Below are positions 49,354 to 58,483 of a DNA stretch of 64,000 nucleotides, in pieces; position 1 is the stretch's first letter, and each line of letters begins with the position of its first letter. The translations under genes were made by a program, and so were the position numbers. The DNA comes from Parapedobacter sp037190485 (GTDB lineage: Bacteria > Bacteroidota > Bacteroidia > Sphingobacteriales > Sphingobacteriaceae). The notes below the pieces were generated by a model that searched no databases, was not told where the DNA came from, and saw only the letters and a list, made by a program, of their open reading frames with translations. The stretch covers positions 273,795 to 337,794 of the forward strand of contig JBBCJB010000014.1 of the NCBI GenBank assembly GCA_037190485.1, given 5' to 3'.

Positions 49354-50266
49354 GTCGGCGTGTGTTTGGTGTGGTTGCGGTGCGGTAATATTGGTAGAGC
49401 AACACGACCGTAATGACCATGCTGACTACGTAAAGGTACCCGGGTATTTCGTCGCTCAGGTTTACGTCATCTAGCGACTTGCCTTGCCTGAGCAGGTAAA
49501 ATGCCGAGATGGTGGCGATGGCATTATTGACGAAGTGGGCCAATACGGGTAGCCAGATGTTCTTGCCCCACAGCAGGAGGTATCCAAAAAAGGCCCCTAG
49601 CAGCAATCGGGGCAGGAATCCGTAGAATTGCAGGTGTATGGCGCTGAAGATGATTGCCGCGATCCAGACGGCCGCGTGCGGATTGCCGAACCAACGAGTC
49701 AGGATGTGCTGGAGACAGCCACGGAACAGGAATTCCTCCCCGATGGCCGCGATGACGGCGACCACGATCAGGTTCGTAAACAACCCCCAATACGTGGTGT
49801 CGGCAAACAGGAGCAGGATGAGTCGCTGCTGTTCGGCTTCCTTGGTTTTCATCCAGTTTTCCAGGCCCGATAGCGCCTCGGGAAGCCGTAGCTGTTCGTT
49901 GAGCTTGATCACCTGGTCAAAAAAGGGCATGGCGAAAAACAGGATGGCGATGATCAACAACCAAAGCATCGGGTTTACCGGCGCATGGAAGTCGAGGTAG
50001 GTATAACGTCGCTTCTCGAAAACCCCCAGCAGCAAAGCCGGCAAGACGAAAGTGCCGATGCTCGATCCAGCCTGCACGATCTTGATGAAACCGGAATCAG
50101 CCGCTGAGCCAGAAAGCAGGTTTTCCACTTCCGTGAAATCGATCGTTCCGCCCGCCACCACCAGCGCCACAGCCACAGACAGCGCACCCATCGCCAGTGC
50201 ACCGGTCAAGACCAGCATGAGTAGCAATAGCAACGATTTCACCGGATGGTTTCCGTATTCAGTCAT
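49334..50266 (-). CDS. CPBP-family intramembrane glutamic protease
   Basis: This 310-residue membrane protein has the CPBP (CaaX protease-like) motifs: EEFLFRGCLQHILTRWFG (catalytic EExxxR) and FSAIHLQFYGFLPRLLLGAFFGYLLLW (FxxxH), plus the late HFVNNAI. Such proteases cleave membrane proteins or bacteriocin leaders; the substrate is unknown. It heads the CPBP-DUF2007-cdsA operon. Confidence 0.9.
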   Translation of the reverse strand: MTEYGNHPVKSLLLLLMLVLTGALAMGALSVAVALVVAGGTIDFTEVENLLSGSAADSGFIKIVQAGSSIGTFVLPALLLGVFEKRRYTYLDFHAPVNPMLWLLIIAILFFAMPFFDQVIKLNEQLRLPEALSGLENWMKTKEAEQQRLILLLFADTTYWGLFTNLIVVAVIAAIGEEFLFRGCLQHILTRWFGNPHAAVWIAAIIFSAIHLQFYGFLPRLLLGAFFGYLLLWGKNIWLPVLAHFVNNAIATISAFYLLRQGKSLDDVNLSDEIPGYLYVVSMVITVVLLYQYYRTATTPNTRRHGKALD

Positions 50267-50356
50267 GGGCGTCCCTTAATTTCGGGGATGAAGATACGGA
50301 TTGTGATCGATACCCTAAAATAGGTCGGCATCCTTGCACATCCAGCCAAGAATGGT

Positions 50357-50364
50357 TAAGTTTG
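50357..50364 (+). promoter_or_regulatory. TAAGTTTG box of the aspartyl protease gene
   Basis: Full match to TAnnTTTG, 28 bases before the ATG at 50393. No convincing -33 element. Confidence 0.5.
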
Positions 50365-50392
50365 GAAATCACTTTAGTTGAAAGGCGTTGCC

Positions 50393-51583
50393 ATGAAAGC
50401 CTTGTCCATTGTAATCCTAGCTGTTGCCGCTTGTTTGCTTTCCGCGCGGGCGCAGGAAGAGTACATCCCACCCCCTTCCAAGACGCTTACCGTCTTGCCG
50501 TTTTCGTTGGCTGCCGAGAGCGTGATCCTGATCAAGGGCGTCCTGGTGGGCCATCCCGATACGCTCGTGTTTATCTTGGACACCGGCAGCAGCGGCATTT
50601 CGCTCGACTCCACGACCGCCAGTTCGCTGGGCTTGGTTCCCATCGAGTCGAACATCAATATCCGTGGCATCGCCGGCGTCCGCAAGGCGGAATTCCTTTA
50701 CCATCAAACCCTCGAGCTCAACGGACTCGTCGTGGACAGCCTCAACTTCCACATCAATGATTACGAGTTCTTGTCTTACGTCTACGGCACCCGTATCGAT
50801 GGGGTCATCGGCTACTCGCTGTTCAGCCGCTACATCCTCAAGATCGACTATGATGTCATGCAAATCGAGATTTGTTCGCAAGGCCCCATCCGGTATCCAC
50901 GGGGCGGGCATTTGCTTCGGCCGTTTATCCGTACCCTGCCGGTGCAACCCGCCCGGGTGAGGGATCATCACAAGATTACCACACGCTTCCTGTTTGATAT
51001 CGGTGCGGGTTTGTCGTTGGTGCTTTCCAGGGATTTCGAGCAAGACAGCGCCTTGATTCGCAAGAGCCGAAAGCGATTTCCGGTCGAGGCCCATGGCGTA
51101 GGAGGCAAACTGGCTATGGAAATGACCCTAGTCAAGGATTTCCGCCTGGGGCCGTACCGCTTCCGGAAGGTACCCACCATGGTCTTTGAAGACGAGTTCA
51201 ATGTCACCTCCTATCCTTATCTCGGCGGGCTTATCGGCAATCAGATCCTCAAGCGCTTCAACGTCATCCTCAACTACGAGCGAAGGGAGATCCACTTGAA
51301 ACCCAACAACCTGTATCGCGAACCCTTTGAGTACTCCTATTCCGGCATGGAGCTCTACTACATAGACGGCGTCATCATGGTGGGCTCGGTCGTCAAGGGT
51401 TCGCCCGCAGAAAACGCGGGTATCCGTGAAGGCGACATCCTCATCGCCATAGACAATAATGCGAGCCAAGATTTCGTACACTATAAAAAGGCCTTGATGA
51501 CGGCAAAGAAGCAGGTAAGGCTCATCCTCAAGCGCGATGACGAACTCATGGAAATCAAGCTGAAGCTACAAAGTCTGCTGTAG
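50393..51583 (+). CDS. Exported aspartyl protease with C-terminal PDZ domain
   Basis: This 396-residue protein has a signal peptide (LAVAACLLSARAQ), two retropepsin-like halves and a PDZ domain at about residues 305-390 (GSVVKGSPAENAGIREGDILIAIDNN). The first active-site Asp is in FILDTGSSGISLD (Asp63); the second is in FLFDIGAGLSLVL (Asp202), where the usual Thr or Ser after Asp is Ile. An asymmetric pair of this kind is seen in some bacterial members. It is probably periplasmic, processing or sensing envelope proteins. Confidence 0.82.
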   Translation: MKALSIVILAVAACLLSARAQEEYIPPPSKTLTVLPFSLAAESVILIKGVLVGHPDTLVFILDTGSSGISLDSTTASSLGLVPIESNINIRGIAGVRKAEFLYHQTLELNGLVVDSLNFHINDYEFLSYVYGTRIDGVIGYSLFSRYILKIDYDVMQIEICSQGPIRYPRGGHLLRPFIRTLPVQPARVRDHHKITTRFLFDIGAGLSLVLSRDFEQDSALIRKSRKRFPVEAHGVGGKLAMEMTLVKDFRLGPYRFRKVPTMVFEDEFNVTSYPYLGGLIGNQILKRFNVILNYERREIHLKPNNLYREPFEYSYSGMELYYIDGVIMVGSVVKGSPAENAGIREGDILIAIDNNASQDFVHYKKALMTAKKQVRLILKRDDELMEIKLKLQSLL

Positions 51584-51602
51584 GATAGCGGTAACCATAA
51601 CG

Positions 51603-51610
51603 TATATTTG
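51603..51610 (+). promoter_or_regulatory. TATATTTG box immediately before the DUF2157 gene
   Basis: The box ends 4 bases before the GTG start at 51615, so transcription should begin at about the start codon itself. The -33 element is weak; the box begins 19 bases past the stop of the protease gene, which may also feed transcription. Confidence 0.55.
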
Positions 51611-51614
51611 GCGC

Positions 51615-52655
51615 GTGGAGAAATTGGACATCAGCAAGCAGGAAAAGGAACTGTTGGACAATGCCATCGGGCATTGGCAACAGCAGGGGTTGATTGACGG
51701 CGCCTTGGCCGATCGGTTGGCCGATACCTACCAAGTGAAGGGCTTCGATTGGAAGCGCTTGGCGCAGTATGCCTTTTGGGTGGCGCTCTCGTGCGTCGTG
51801 CTGGCGTTCCTTTCGCTCTTTGCCGACCAGCTCGTGCTCCGCTGGATCGAACGGCTGTATGACACGCCCGACGCGGTGATCTGCCTGTTCTGCCTGGTGC
51901 TGGCCGTGCTGTTTTACGTAATGGGGTTCAGGAACAAGCGCAAATATCCGCACAAGACGTTCAGCAACGAGGCGCTGATGGCCTTGGGTGTGTTCGCCAC
52001 GGCGACGTTCATCGGCTACTTGGGCAAGCTCATGGACAATGGTTCCGGGCATTTCTCGTTGCTTTTTTTGGCGTCGGTGGTCATCTATGGCATCTTGTCG
52101 GTCAAACTGTCGTCCAAGCTCATCTGGCTATTCACCCTGATCAGCCTGGGCGTGTGGTTCGCCACGGAAACGGCTTACCACAGCGATTGGGGATTCCGCT
52201 TCTGGGGGATGAACTACCCCCTCCGGTTCACCATTTTCGGTGCGTTGGTTACCGTTTTCGCGTTCTTTTGGCAGCCCCGGATCAAACCGCTTGCGCCTTT
52301 CCGGCAACTGAGTTACATCGTTGGCCTCACCTACCTGTTGGTTGCGCTGTGGCTGCTGTCCATTTTCGGCAATTATAGCGACATCGACAAATGGTCGCAG
52401 GTGCGTCAATGGCATATTTTCTATTGGGGGCTGTTGTCATCGGCCGTTTCGCTGGGTTTCGCGTGGTACGGCCTCAAGCAACAAGACCACGTGGCGCGCG
52501 AATTCGGGATTGTTTTCCTCATCATCAACATCTACACGCGTTTTTTCGAATACCTGTGGGATAATGTCAACCGGGCGTTGTTCTTCCTCCTGCTGGCCCT
52601 GTCGTTTTGGTTCATCGGTCGCTGGGCCGAGCGGGTATGGAGTAGGGGGAAATAA
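51615..52655 (+). CDS. DUF2157 membrane protein
   Basis: This 346-residue protein has a soluble N-terminus (MEKLDISKQEKELLDNAIGHWQQQGLIDGALADRLADTYQVKGFDWKRLAQYAFWVAL; the linker helix pair is characteristic of DUF2157) and about ten membrane spans. Family function is unknown. The GTG start fits the promoter box 5 bases upstream and gives the normal family start. Hairpin element III follows in the gap before the DUF5686 gene. Confidence 0.8.
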   Translation: MEKLDISKQEKELLDNAIGHWQQQGLIDGALADRLADTYQVKGFDWKRLAQYAFWVALSCVVLAFLSLFADQLVLRWIERLYDTPDAVICLFCLVLAVLFYVMGFRNKRKYPHKTFSNEALMALGVFATATFIGYLGKLMDNGSGHFSLLFLASVVIYGILSVKLSSKLIWLFTLISLGVWFATETAYHSDWGFRFWGMNYPLRFTIFGALVTVFAFFWQPRIKPLAPFRQLSYIVGLTYLLVALWLLSIFGNYSDIDKWSQVRQWHIFYWGLLSSAVSLGFAWYGLKQQDHVAREFGIVFLIINIYTRFFEYLWDNVNRALFFLLLALSFWFIGRWAERVWSRGK

Positions 52656-52675
52656 TGTCTTGGTGACAGTCGCAA

Positions 52676-52750
52676 TAAAAAAGAAGAAGCCCCGAAACGG
52701 AGAGAATCGGGGCTTTCAAACTAACCAATATAAACCTAAATTATGAAAAG
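52676..52750 (-). ncRNA. Candidate small RNA / hairpin element, copy III
   Basis: Minus-strand element with the conserved leader TCATAATTTAGGTTTATATTGG, an 8-bp stem with a sequence different from copies I and II (GCCCCG/CGGGGC), the 13-base loop ATTCTCTCCGTTT and a long U-run (52674-52685). The stem changed while leader and loop were kept, which points to selection on the structure. Both flanking genes are on the plus strand, so it cannot be the terminator of a minus-strand gene. Its promoter is degenerate (TACTTTG near 52758-52764). Confidence 0.5.
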
Positions 52751-52930
52751 ACAAAACCAAAGTATTCGTTCAAATACACCATAATAACGCAAGGTGGCTG
52801 GCTATAGTATGGGGTAAATGTTAAAATTTTGTTAACAAGCTCGGCAGACTTACTTTTTGCGATTATCTGCCAACAGTTGTATCTTGCCTGCGTTTACATA
52901 CGTTAAGTAGCAAGGACGCAGCAGGTGTTT

Positions 52931-55468
52931 ATGAAGTCGAAGCTTTGGGCAAGCATAGGGGTATGGATGGGAATGGCAGCCTGTTCGTTTGCGCTGGCCC
53001 AAACCACGGTGCGCGGAAGGGTGTCTTCGGCGGCCGACGGCGAACCCGTGGTCGGGGCGACCGTAACGTTGCCCAACACCGTGCACGGCACCTCGACCGA
53101 CAGTTCGGGCCGCTACACGCTCACCTTCGAAGGACAGGTCACCGTGATCGAATTCAAGGCGTTGGGCTATAAGCCCTTGACCAGGCACCTGGGATCCGAA
53201 GCCCAGCAAGGCATCGACGTGGAGCTGGAGGAAGACGCATACACGCTTGACGAGGTGGTGGTGAGCGGCAAGGGCCGCTACCGCAACCGCAACAACCCGG
53301 CGGTGGCACTCATCCAGCAGGTAATCGAGCACAAGCCGGTGAACCGCGTCTCGCGCTTTGATTTCGTTTCGTACAACGCATACGAGAAAATCACGATGGC
53401 GCTGAGCGACGTGCCGCGATTCGTGACCAACAACGCCCTGACGCGGGGCTTTCGCTTCGCTTTCGAGAACCTGGATACCACGCTGGTGCCGGGGAAAGCG
53501 TTGCTGCCGGTGTACCTGGAGGAAAACCTGTCAGCGAATAGGGTGAGGCGCCATCCCAAGGCCGTCAAGACCGTCATCACCGGCCACAAGAAGACGGAGC
53601 TCGACCAGCGCTACGTAAACAACCAGAACATCGAGACGTATTTCAGGTTCATCCACGGCGACGTGGACATCTACGACAACAACATCCTCATCCTGAACAA
53701 GCCGTTCCTGAGCCCCACGGCCGATGCCGCCCCGTTGTTTTACAAGTTTTTCATCACCGATACGGTGACCAATGCCGACGGGCGCTTCGTGGAGCTGACC
53801 TTCGTGCCGCGAAACGAGGAGGACCGGTTGTTTTCCGGCAAGTTGCAGGTAACGCTCGACGGCAACTACGGCATCCGGCGGGCGGATATCTGGATCGATC
53901 ACCGCGCCAACCTCAATTGGGTGAACAAGGTGAACATCGCACTGCGTTACAACCGGCATAGCAGCGGCTTGTACCTATTGGCGCACGCCGACGCAAGGAT
54001 CGACTTCGGGTTGCTGGAAGGCAAGCGCGGGGCGTTCGGCCAGCGCACGGTGATATACCGCGATTACGACACCGAAACGCCGATACCGGCCGCGGCGTTC
54101 ACCGGCCAGCAGCTGGTAAAGGCCGACGGCGCCGAGGCGCGGACCGAAGCGCAATGGCAACTGGACCGCCCATTGGCGCTTACGGGGGCCGAAGCAAAGA
54201 CCTACACCAATATGGACAGCCTGCAGCGCAACCCGGCGTTCAGGCGGACGCTGAAGTTCGGCTACCTATTTGCGCAGAGTTTCGTGAATGCCGGCCCGGT
54301 CGAATTCGGGCCTTGGGAGTATGCATACAGCTTCAACGACCTGGAAGGCAGCCGCGTGCGGCTGAGCGGGCGCACCACGAGCCAGCTGTCTGAAAAATTC
54401 TACGCCGAAGGGTATGCCGCGTACGGTTTCCGCGACGATCGGGTGAAGTTTTTCGCTGGGGCGGCGCGGTCACTCAATGGGCGGCCGGTGGCCGAGTACC
54501 CGGCGCACTACGTGCACGTGACCTACCAACAGGACGCGCGCGAACCCGGACAATTGCTGGGTTTTAGGAACGGAGACAGTTTCTCCCGCTCGTTCCGGAG
54601 CGGGACACAGGATAAATGGTCGTATTACGACGCGTTTAAATTTAACCACATCGTCGAATTCGGCAACCACGTGATGTTGCAGACGTTCGTGGCCACGCAG
54701 CGGCAATCGCCGGCGTCGCGGCTATTCTTCATCAGGCCCGGCACGCGGCCCGACACGGTGGCGGACATACGCACGGCCGAGTTGGGGGTAGACCTCAGGT
54801 GGGCACCATACGAGGAATTCTTCCAGCGCAACCTGGAACGTCGCCCCATCATCAACGAGTACCCGGTGTTCAACCTGCGCTACAACATGGGGCTGAAAAA
54901 CGTGTTGGGCGGCGAATACGGGTACCATGCGCTGCGCCTCGACATATTCAAACGGGTATTCCTTTCCCAGCTGGGCTTGGCCGACATCAACTTCGGCACG
55001 GGGTACATCTTCGGTACGGTGCCTTTCCCGCTGTTGGACATCCCCAATGCGAGCAAGACTTACATGCTTGCGCCGGATGCCTTTGCCTTATTGAACAACC
55101 TGGAGTTCGTGAGCGACCAATTCGTCAAATTGAATGTGGAGCACCGGTTGCATGGCTTCATCCTGAACAAGATCCCGCTGGTGAAAAGGCTGAAGGTTCG
55201 GGAGTTGGCGGGCTTCAAATTGTTGTATGGCGCTGTACGACCGGAAAACCGGGCGGAAAACAACCCGGACGTCTTTTCGCTCCCGGCAGACGACCACGGA
55301 AATCCATCGACATTCACGTTGGAGCGCAAGCCGTACATGGAGGCCAGCGTGGGCATCGAGAATATCCTGAACGTGCTGCGCGTTGAATATGTGCGCAGAT
55401 TGTCGTACCTTGACCATCCCGACGTGGATCGGGGTGGATTTCGTTTCAGTTTGAAAGTTGATTTTTAA
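52931..55468 (+). CDS. DUF5686 outer-membrane protein with N-terminal carboxypeptidase-regulatory-like domain
   Basis: This 845-residue protein has a signal peptide (FALAQ) followed by a CarboxypepD_reg-like domain (TTVRGRVSSAADGEPVVGATVTLPNTVHGTSTDSSGRYTLTF, residues ~25-110), a short helix region and a long beta-barrel-like C-terminal half ending in GFRFSLKVDF. This matches DUF5686 proteins of Bacteroidota, which resemble TonB-dependent receptors without a plug. They are common but uncharacterised. The ATG at 52931 is preferred over a GTG 6 bases upstream. Outer-membrane assembly or transport is inferred. Confidence 0.82.
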   Translation: MKSKLWASIGVWMGMAACSFALAQTTVRGRVSSAADGEPVVGATVTLPNTVHGTSTDSSGRYTLTFEGQVTVIEFKALGYKPLTRHLGSEAQQGIDVELEEDAYTLDEVVVSGKGRYRNRNNPAVALIQQVIEHKPVNRVSRFDFVSYNAYEKITMALSDVPRFVTNNALTRGFRFAFENLDTTLVPGKALLPVYLEENLSANRVRRHPKAVKTVITGHKKTELDQRYVNNQNIETYFRFIHGDVDIYDNNILILNKPFLSPTADAAPLFYKFFITDTVTNADGRFVELTFVPRNEEDRLFSGKLQVTLDGNYGIRRADIWIDHRANLNWVNKVNIALRYNRHSSGLYLLAHADARIDFGLLEGKRGAFGQRTVIYRDYDTETPIPAAAFTGQQLVKADGAEARTEAQWQLDRPLALTGAEAKTYTNMDSLQRNPAFRRTLKFGYLFAQSFVNAGPVEFGPWEYAYSFNDLEGSRVRLSGRTTSQLSEKFYAEGYAAYGFRDDRVKFFAGAARSLNGRPVAEYPAHYVHVTYQQDAREPGQLLGFRNGDSFSRSFRSGTQDKWSYYDAFKFNHIVEFGNHVMLQTFVATQRQSPASRLFFIRPGTRPDTVADIRTAELGVDLRWAPYEEFFQRNLERRPIINEYPVFNLRYNMGLKNVLGGEYGYHALRLDIFKRVFLSQLGLADINFGTGYIFGTVPFPLLDIPNASKTYMLAPDAFALLNNLEFVSDQFVKLNVEHRLHGFILNKIPLVKRLKVRELAGFKLLYGAVRPENRAENNPDVFSLPADDHGNPSTFTLERKPYMEASVGIENILNVLRVEYVRRLSYLDHPDVDRGGFRFSLKVDF

Positions 55469-55470
55469 CC

Positions 55471-56244
55471 ATGGCATATCAGCAGCTATCCATTGAGCAA
55501 GTAGGGAACACGTTTCGCATCACCATTGCGCGCGAGGAGAAATTGAACGCGTTGAACAGGGCGGTATTGGCAGAATTGAATGCGGCCTTGGCCGAAGCAC
55601 TGGCCAGCGATGCCGTACGCGGCATCCTGATCACTGGGGCTGGCGAAAAGGCGTTCGTGGCGGGGGCGGACATCGCCGAATTCGCCGCCTTCGACGCCGA
55701 TCAGGGAAAGCAGCTGGCGCGCGACGGCCAGACCGGTGTCTTTGACCGGATACACGGCGCAAACAAGCCCATCATTGCCGCGATCAATGGCTATGCGCTG
55801 GGCGGGGGGCTCGAACTGGCCTTGGCTTGCCACATGCGGGTGGCGGCGACGTCGGCCAAGCTGGGTCTGCCCGAGGTATCGCTGGGTCTGATTCCGGGAT
55901 ACGGCGGCACGCAGCGGCTCACGCAGCTGGTCGGCCGGGGGCGCGCATTGGAAATGATCCTCACGGCCGATATGATTTCGGCGCAGGAAGCGCTGGCGTA
56001 CGGGTTGGTGAACTACGTGGTGGCGCCCGACGAGCTCCTGCCCAAGGCCGAAGAGTTGCTCGCGCGCATCGGTTCGCGCTCGCCGAATGCGGTGGCCGCG
56101 GCCATTCGGGCGGTGAACGCCAGCTTGGGCGACACGGCGGCGGGCTTCGAGACAGAGATCGACGAGTTCGGCCAGTGCTTCGGTACCGCCGACTTCAAGG
56201 AGGGGGTGTCTGCATTTTTGGAGAAGCGCAAACCAAACTTCTGA
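55471..56244 (+). CDS. Enoyl-CoA hydratase/isomerase family protein
   Basis: This 257-residue crotonase-fold enzyme has GAGEKAFVAGADIAEFAAFD and YALGGGLELALACHMRVAATSAKLGLPEVSLGLIPGYGGTQRLTQLVG, the oxyanion-hole and active-site segments of true enoyl-CoA hydratases (both Glu residues are present). It hydrates trans-2-enoyl-CoA in fatty-acid or amino-acid breakdown. Only 2 bases separate it from the upstream DUF5686 stop, so it is probably in one transcript with it. Confidence 0.9.
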   Translation: MAYQQLSIEQVGNTFRITIAREEKLNALNRAVLAELNAALAEALASDAVRGILITGAGEKAFVAGADIAEFAAFDADQGKQLARDGQTGVFDRIHGANKPIIAAINGYALGGGLELALACHMRVAATSAKLGLPEVSLGLIPGYGGTQRLTQLVGRGRALEMILTADMISAQEALAYGLVNYVVAPDELLPKAEELLARIGSRSPNAVAAAIRAVNASLGDTAAGFETEIDEFGQCFGTADFKEGVSAFLEKRKPNF

Positions 56245-56280
56245 TTTTCCGTTTACTGGTAAATTGCTGATCGTATCGTT

Positions 56281-57342
56281 ATGCCTTACACCGTATTTTC
56301 TCAGAAAGAGCGCAACATCATTACGCTGGTGCTGTTGGTGTTGCTGGGGTTGGTCATCGCCTATGCGGTGCGGGGCATCATCGGGGCCCTGCTGGGCACC
56401 ATGGTGATGTATACCATATTCAGGCCCATGAATGTTTGGCTGGTCGAAAGGCTCAAGTGGCGGAGGCCGATCGTGGCGGTGATCATCATCATCGTGTCGT
56501 TTTTGATTATCGTCTTGCCGTTCTTGGGCATCGGCACGATGCTGACCAATAAAATCGTATCGTTGATCAAGAACCCCGATTGGATAACGCGTACGGTGGA
56601 TACCATCAACGAATATGCTGGCGATAAGCTGGGCAAGCCGGATTTGCTCCAAGAACAACTCGAAAAAAGCGCCACTTACCTCGGTGGATTGGCGACCTCG
56701 TTGCTGACGGGTGCGGCCAGCTTGTTCCTGGACATCACGGTGATGTATTTCCTGCTGTATTTCATGTTCGTCAACTTCCGGAGTTTCGAGCGCGGGCTAT
56801 TGCGCTACTCGCCGTTCAGGGTCGAAAACGCGGTGCGTTTCGGCCATGAGCTGCGCAACATCACCTATTCAAATGTTATCGGCCAAACGTTCATCGCGTT
56901 GGTGCAGGGCGGAGCGCTTTCCTTGGGCTTCTGGATATTCGGCTATGACGATGCTTTGTTCTGGGGCGTGATCTGTGCGATACTGGCGTTCGTGCCGCTG
57001 CTTGGCCCCCCGCTCATTTTCGTTCCAGCAGCCGTCTATGCATTCACGCAAGGCGATAACGTCGCGGCCATCGGCTTGTTGGTCTACGGCTTTGTGGTGG
57101 TGATCAACATCGACAACGTCTTGCGCTTGATCATTGCCAAGAAGGTGGGCGACATCCACCCGATCATCACGGTGGTAGGCGTAATCATCGGCATCCCGTT
57201 GTTTGGCGTGATGGGGCTGGTGTATGGGCCGCTGCTGCTTTCGTATTTCCTGATTACCGTGCGCATCTACGAAGCGAACAAGCGTGAGGGGGGCGCAACC
57301 GTCGACTTGGCCGAGCAAGAAGCGATGCCGCCCAACCCGTGA
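56281..57342 (+). CDS. AI-2E family transporter
   Basis: This 353-residue AI-2E/UPF0118 membrane protein has eight spans. The signature near the C-terminus is HPIITVVGVIIGIPLFGVMGLVYGPLLLSYFL. The family includes proteins proposed to export autoinducer-2 as well as ion/proton antiporters, so the cargo cannot be assigned. The next gene has its own promoter box inside this gene's end. Confidence 0.88.
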   Translation: MPYTVFSQKERNIITLVLLVLLGLVIAYAVRGIIGALLGTMVMYTIFRPMNVWLVERLKWRRPIVAVIIIIVSFLIIVLPFLGIGTMLTNKIVSLIKNPDWITRTVDTINEYAGDKLGKPDLLQEQLEKSATYLGGLATSLLTGAASLFLDITVMYFLLYFMFVNFRSFERGLLRYSPFRVENAVRFGHELRNITYSNVIGQTFIALVQGGALSLGFWIFGYDDALFWGVICAILAFVPLLGPPLIFVPAAVYAFTQGDNVAAIGLLVYGFVVVINIDNVLRLIIAKKVGDIHPIITVVGVIIGIPLFGVMGLVYGPLLLSYFLITVRIYEANKREGGATVDLAEQEAMPPNP

Positions 57343-57356
57343 TTATAAAAATGCGT

Positions 57357-57364
57357 TATCTTTG
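57357..57364 (+). promoter_or_regulatory. TATCTTTG box of the DUF2891 gene
   Basis: Matches TAnnTTTG; 12 bases before the ATG at 57377, giving a very short leader (about 5-7 bases). Confidence 0.6.
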
Positions 57365-57376
57365 CCTTTTGATTTA

Positions 57377-58483
57377 ATGAACATACGTATTCTCATATTG
57401 TCGTTCCTGATCTTGGGAAAAGAACAAGGACAGGCCCAATCCAACGCACACTATGTTGATGTCGCAGGCAAGCTGAGCCTCACGGCAGCAGGGGCATCGC
57501 ACCTGGCGAAGTTGCCCTTGCACTGCATGCAGCAGGAGTATCCCTACAAGACGGGGATCACGTTCCTCGACTCGTCGCTGATCCAGGCTCCCATCAATTA
57601 CCACCCCGCTTTTTATGGGTGCTTCGATTGGCATAGCAGCGTGCATGGGCATTGGATGTTGGTGCGGTTGCTCAAGCTTTTCCCCGATTTGCCGGAGGCT
57701 GCCGAGATCAGGACGAAGCTTTCCGAAAACCTCACCGCGGAAAACATCGCCACCGAAGTACGGGTTTTCCAAGGGTTGAACAAGAGTTTCGAACGCACAT
57801 ACGGCTGGGGTTGGTTGTTGCAGTTGCAAGCCGAGCTGTTGTCGTGGGACGACCCGCTGGGCAGCTCGTTGAGCCGGAACGTGCAGCCTTTGGCGGATTT
57901 GCTGGCGCTTTCGTATCAGGAGTACCTGCCAAAAATGAACTATGCCATCCGGGTGGGCGAACATTCGAACCTGGCTTTCGGGCTACGTTTGGCCTACGAC
58001 TATGCGGCGCAAGTAGGCCTCGATACACTAAGGGAGGCAATCGTCCAAACGGCGATGCGTTTCTATGCGCACGATACCGACTGCCCGTTGGGCTGGGAGC
58101 CGGGTGGTGCAGACTTCCTGAGCCCATGCCTGGAAGAGGCCGACTTGATGTGGCGGATTTTGCCGCCAGCTACGTATCGGAAATGGTTGCGGAGGTTCCT
58201 GCCAGGCATCGCCAAGAAGTCGTTTCACCTCGAACCGGGCACCGTGAGCGATCGCACCGATGGCAAACTCGTGCACCTGGATGGATTGAACCTAAGCCGT
58301 GCGTGGTGCCTGTACGGCATTGCCCGACACGCCGGGCGCAACGAAGGGCGCCTGCTTGCCGTTGCCAAATCGCATCTGGAAGCCGCGTTACCTAATGTGG
58401 CTAGCGGCGACTATATGGGCGAACATTGGCTGGCATCCTTTGCCGTATATGCGCTGACCGCGCAAGAAGGGGATGAGCCATGA
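57377..58483 (+). CDS. DUF2891 domain-containing protein
   Basis: This 368-residue protein has a likely signal peptide (MNIRILILSFLILGKEQGQAQ). Family motifs include HPAFYGCFDWHSSVHGHWMLVRLLKLFP and GWEPGGADFLSPCLEEADLMWRIL, with a helical alpha/alpha-toroid pattern throughout; the family is uncharacterised. It starts at 57377; an upstream open frame overlaps the transporter gene and lacks support. Its stop overlaps the next start as ATGA. Confidence 0.85.
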   Translation: MNIRILILSFLILGKEQGQAQSNAHYVDVAGKLSLTAAGASHLAKLPLHCMQQEYPYKTGITFLDSSLIQAPINYHPAFYGCFDWHSSVHGHWMLVRLLKLFPDLPEAAEIRTKLSENLTAENIATEVRVFQGLNKSFERTYGWGWLLQLQAELLSWDDPLGSSLSRNVQPLADLLALSYQEYLPKMNYAIRVGEHSNLAFGLRLAYDYAAQVGLDTLREAIVQTAMRFYAHDTDCPLGWEPGGADFLSPCLEEADLMWRILPPATYRKWLRRFLPGIAKKSFHLEPGTVSDRTDGKLVHLDGLNLSRAWCLYGIARHAGRNEGRLLAVAKSHLEAALPNVASGDYMGEHWLASFAVYALTAQEGDEP

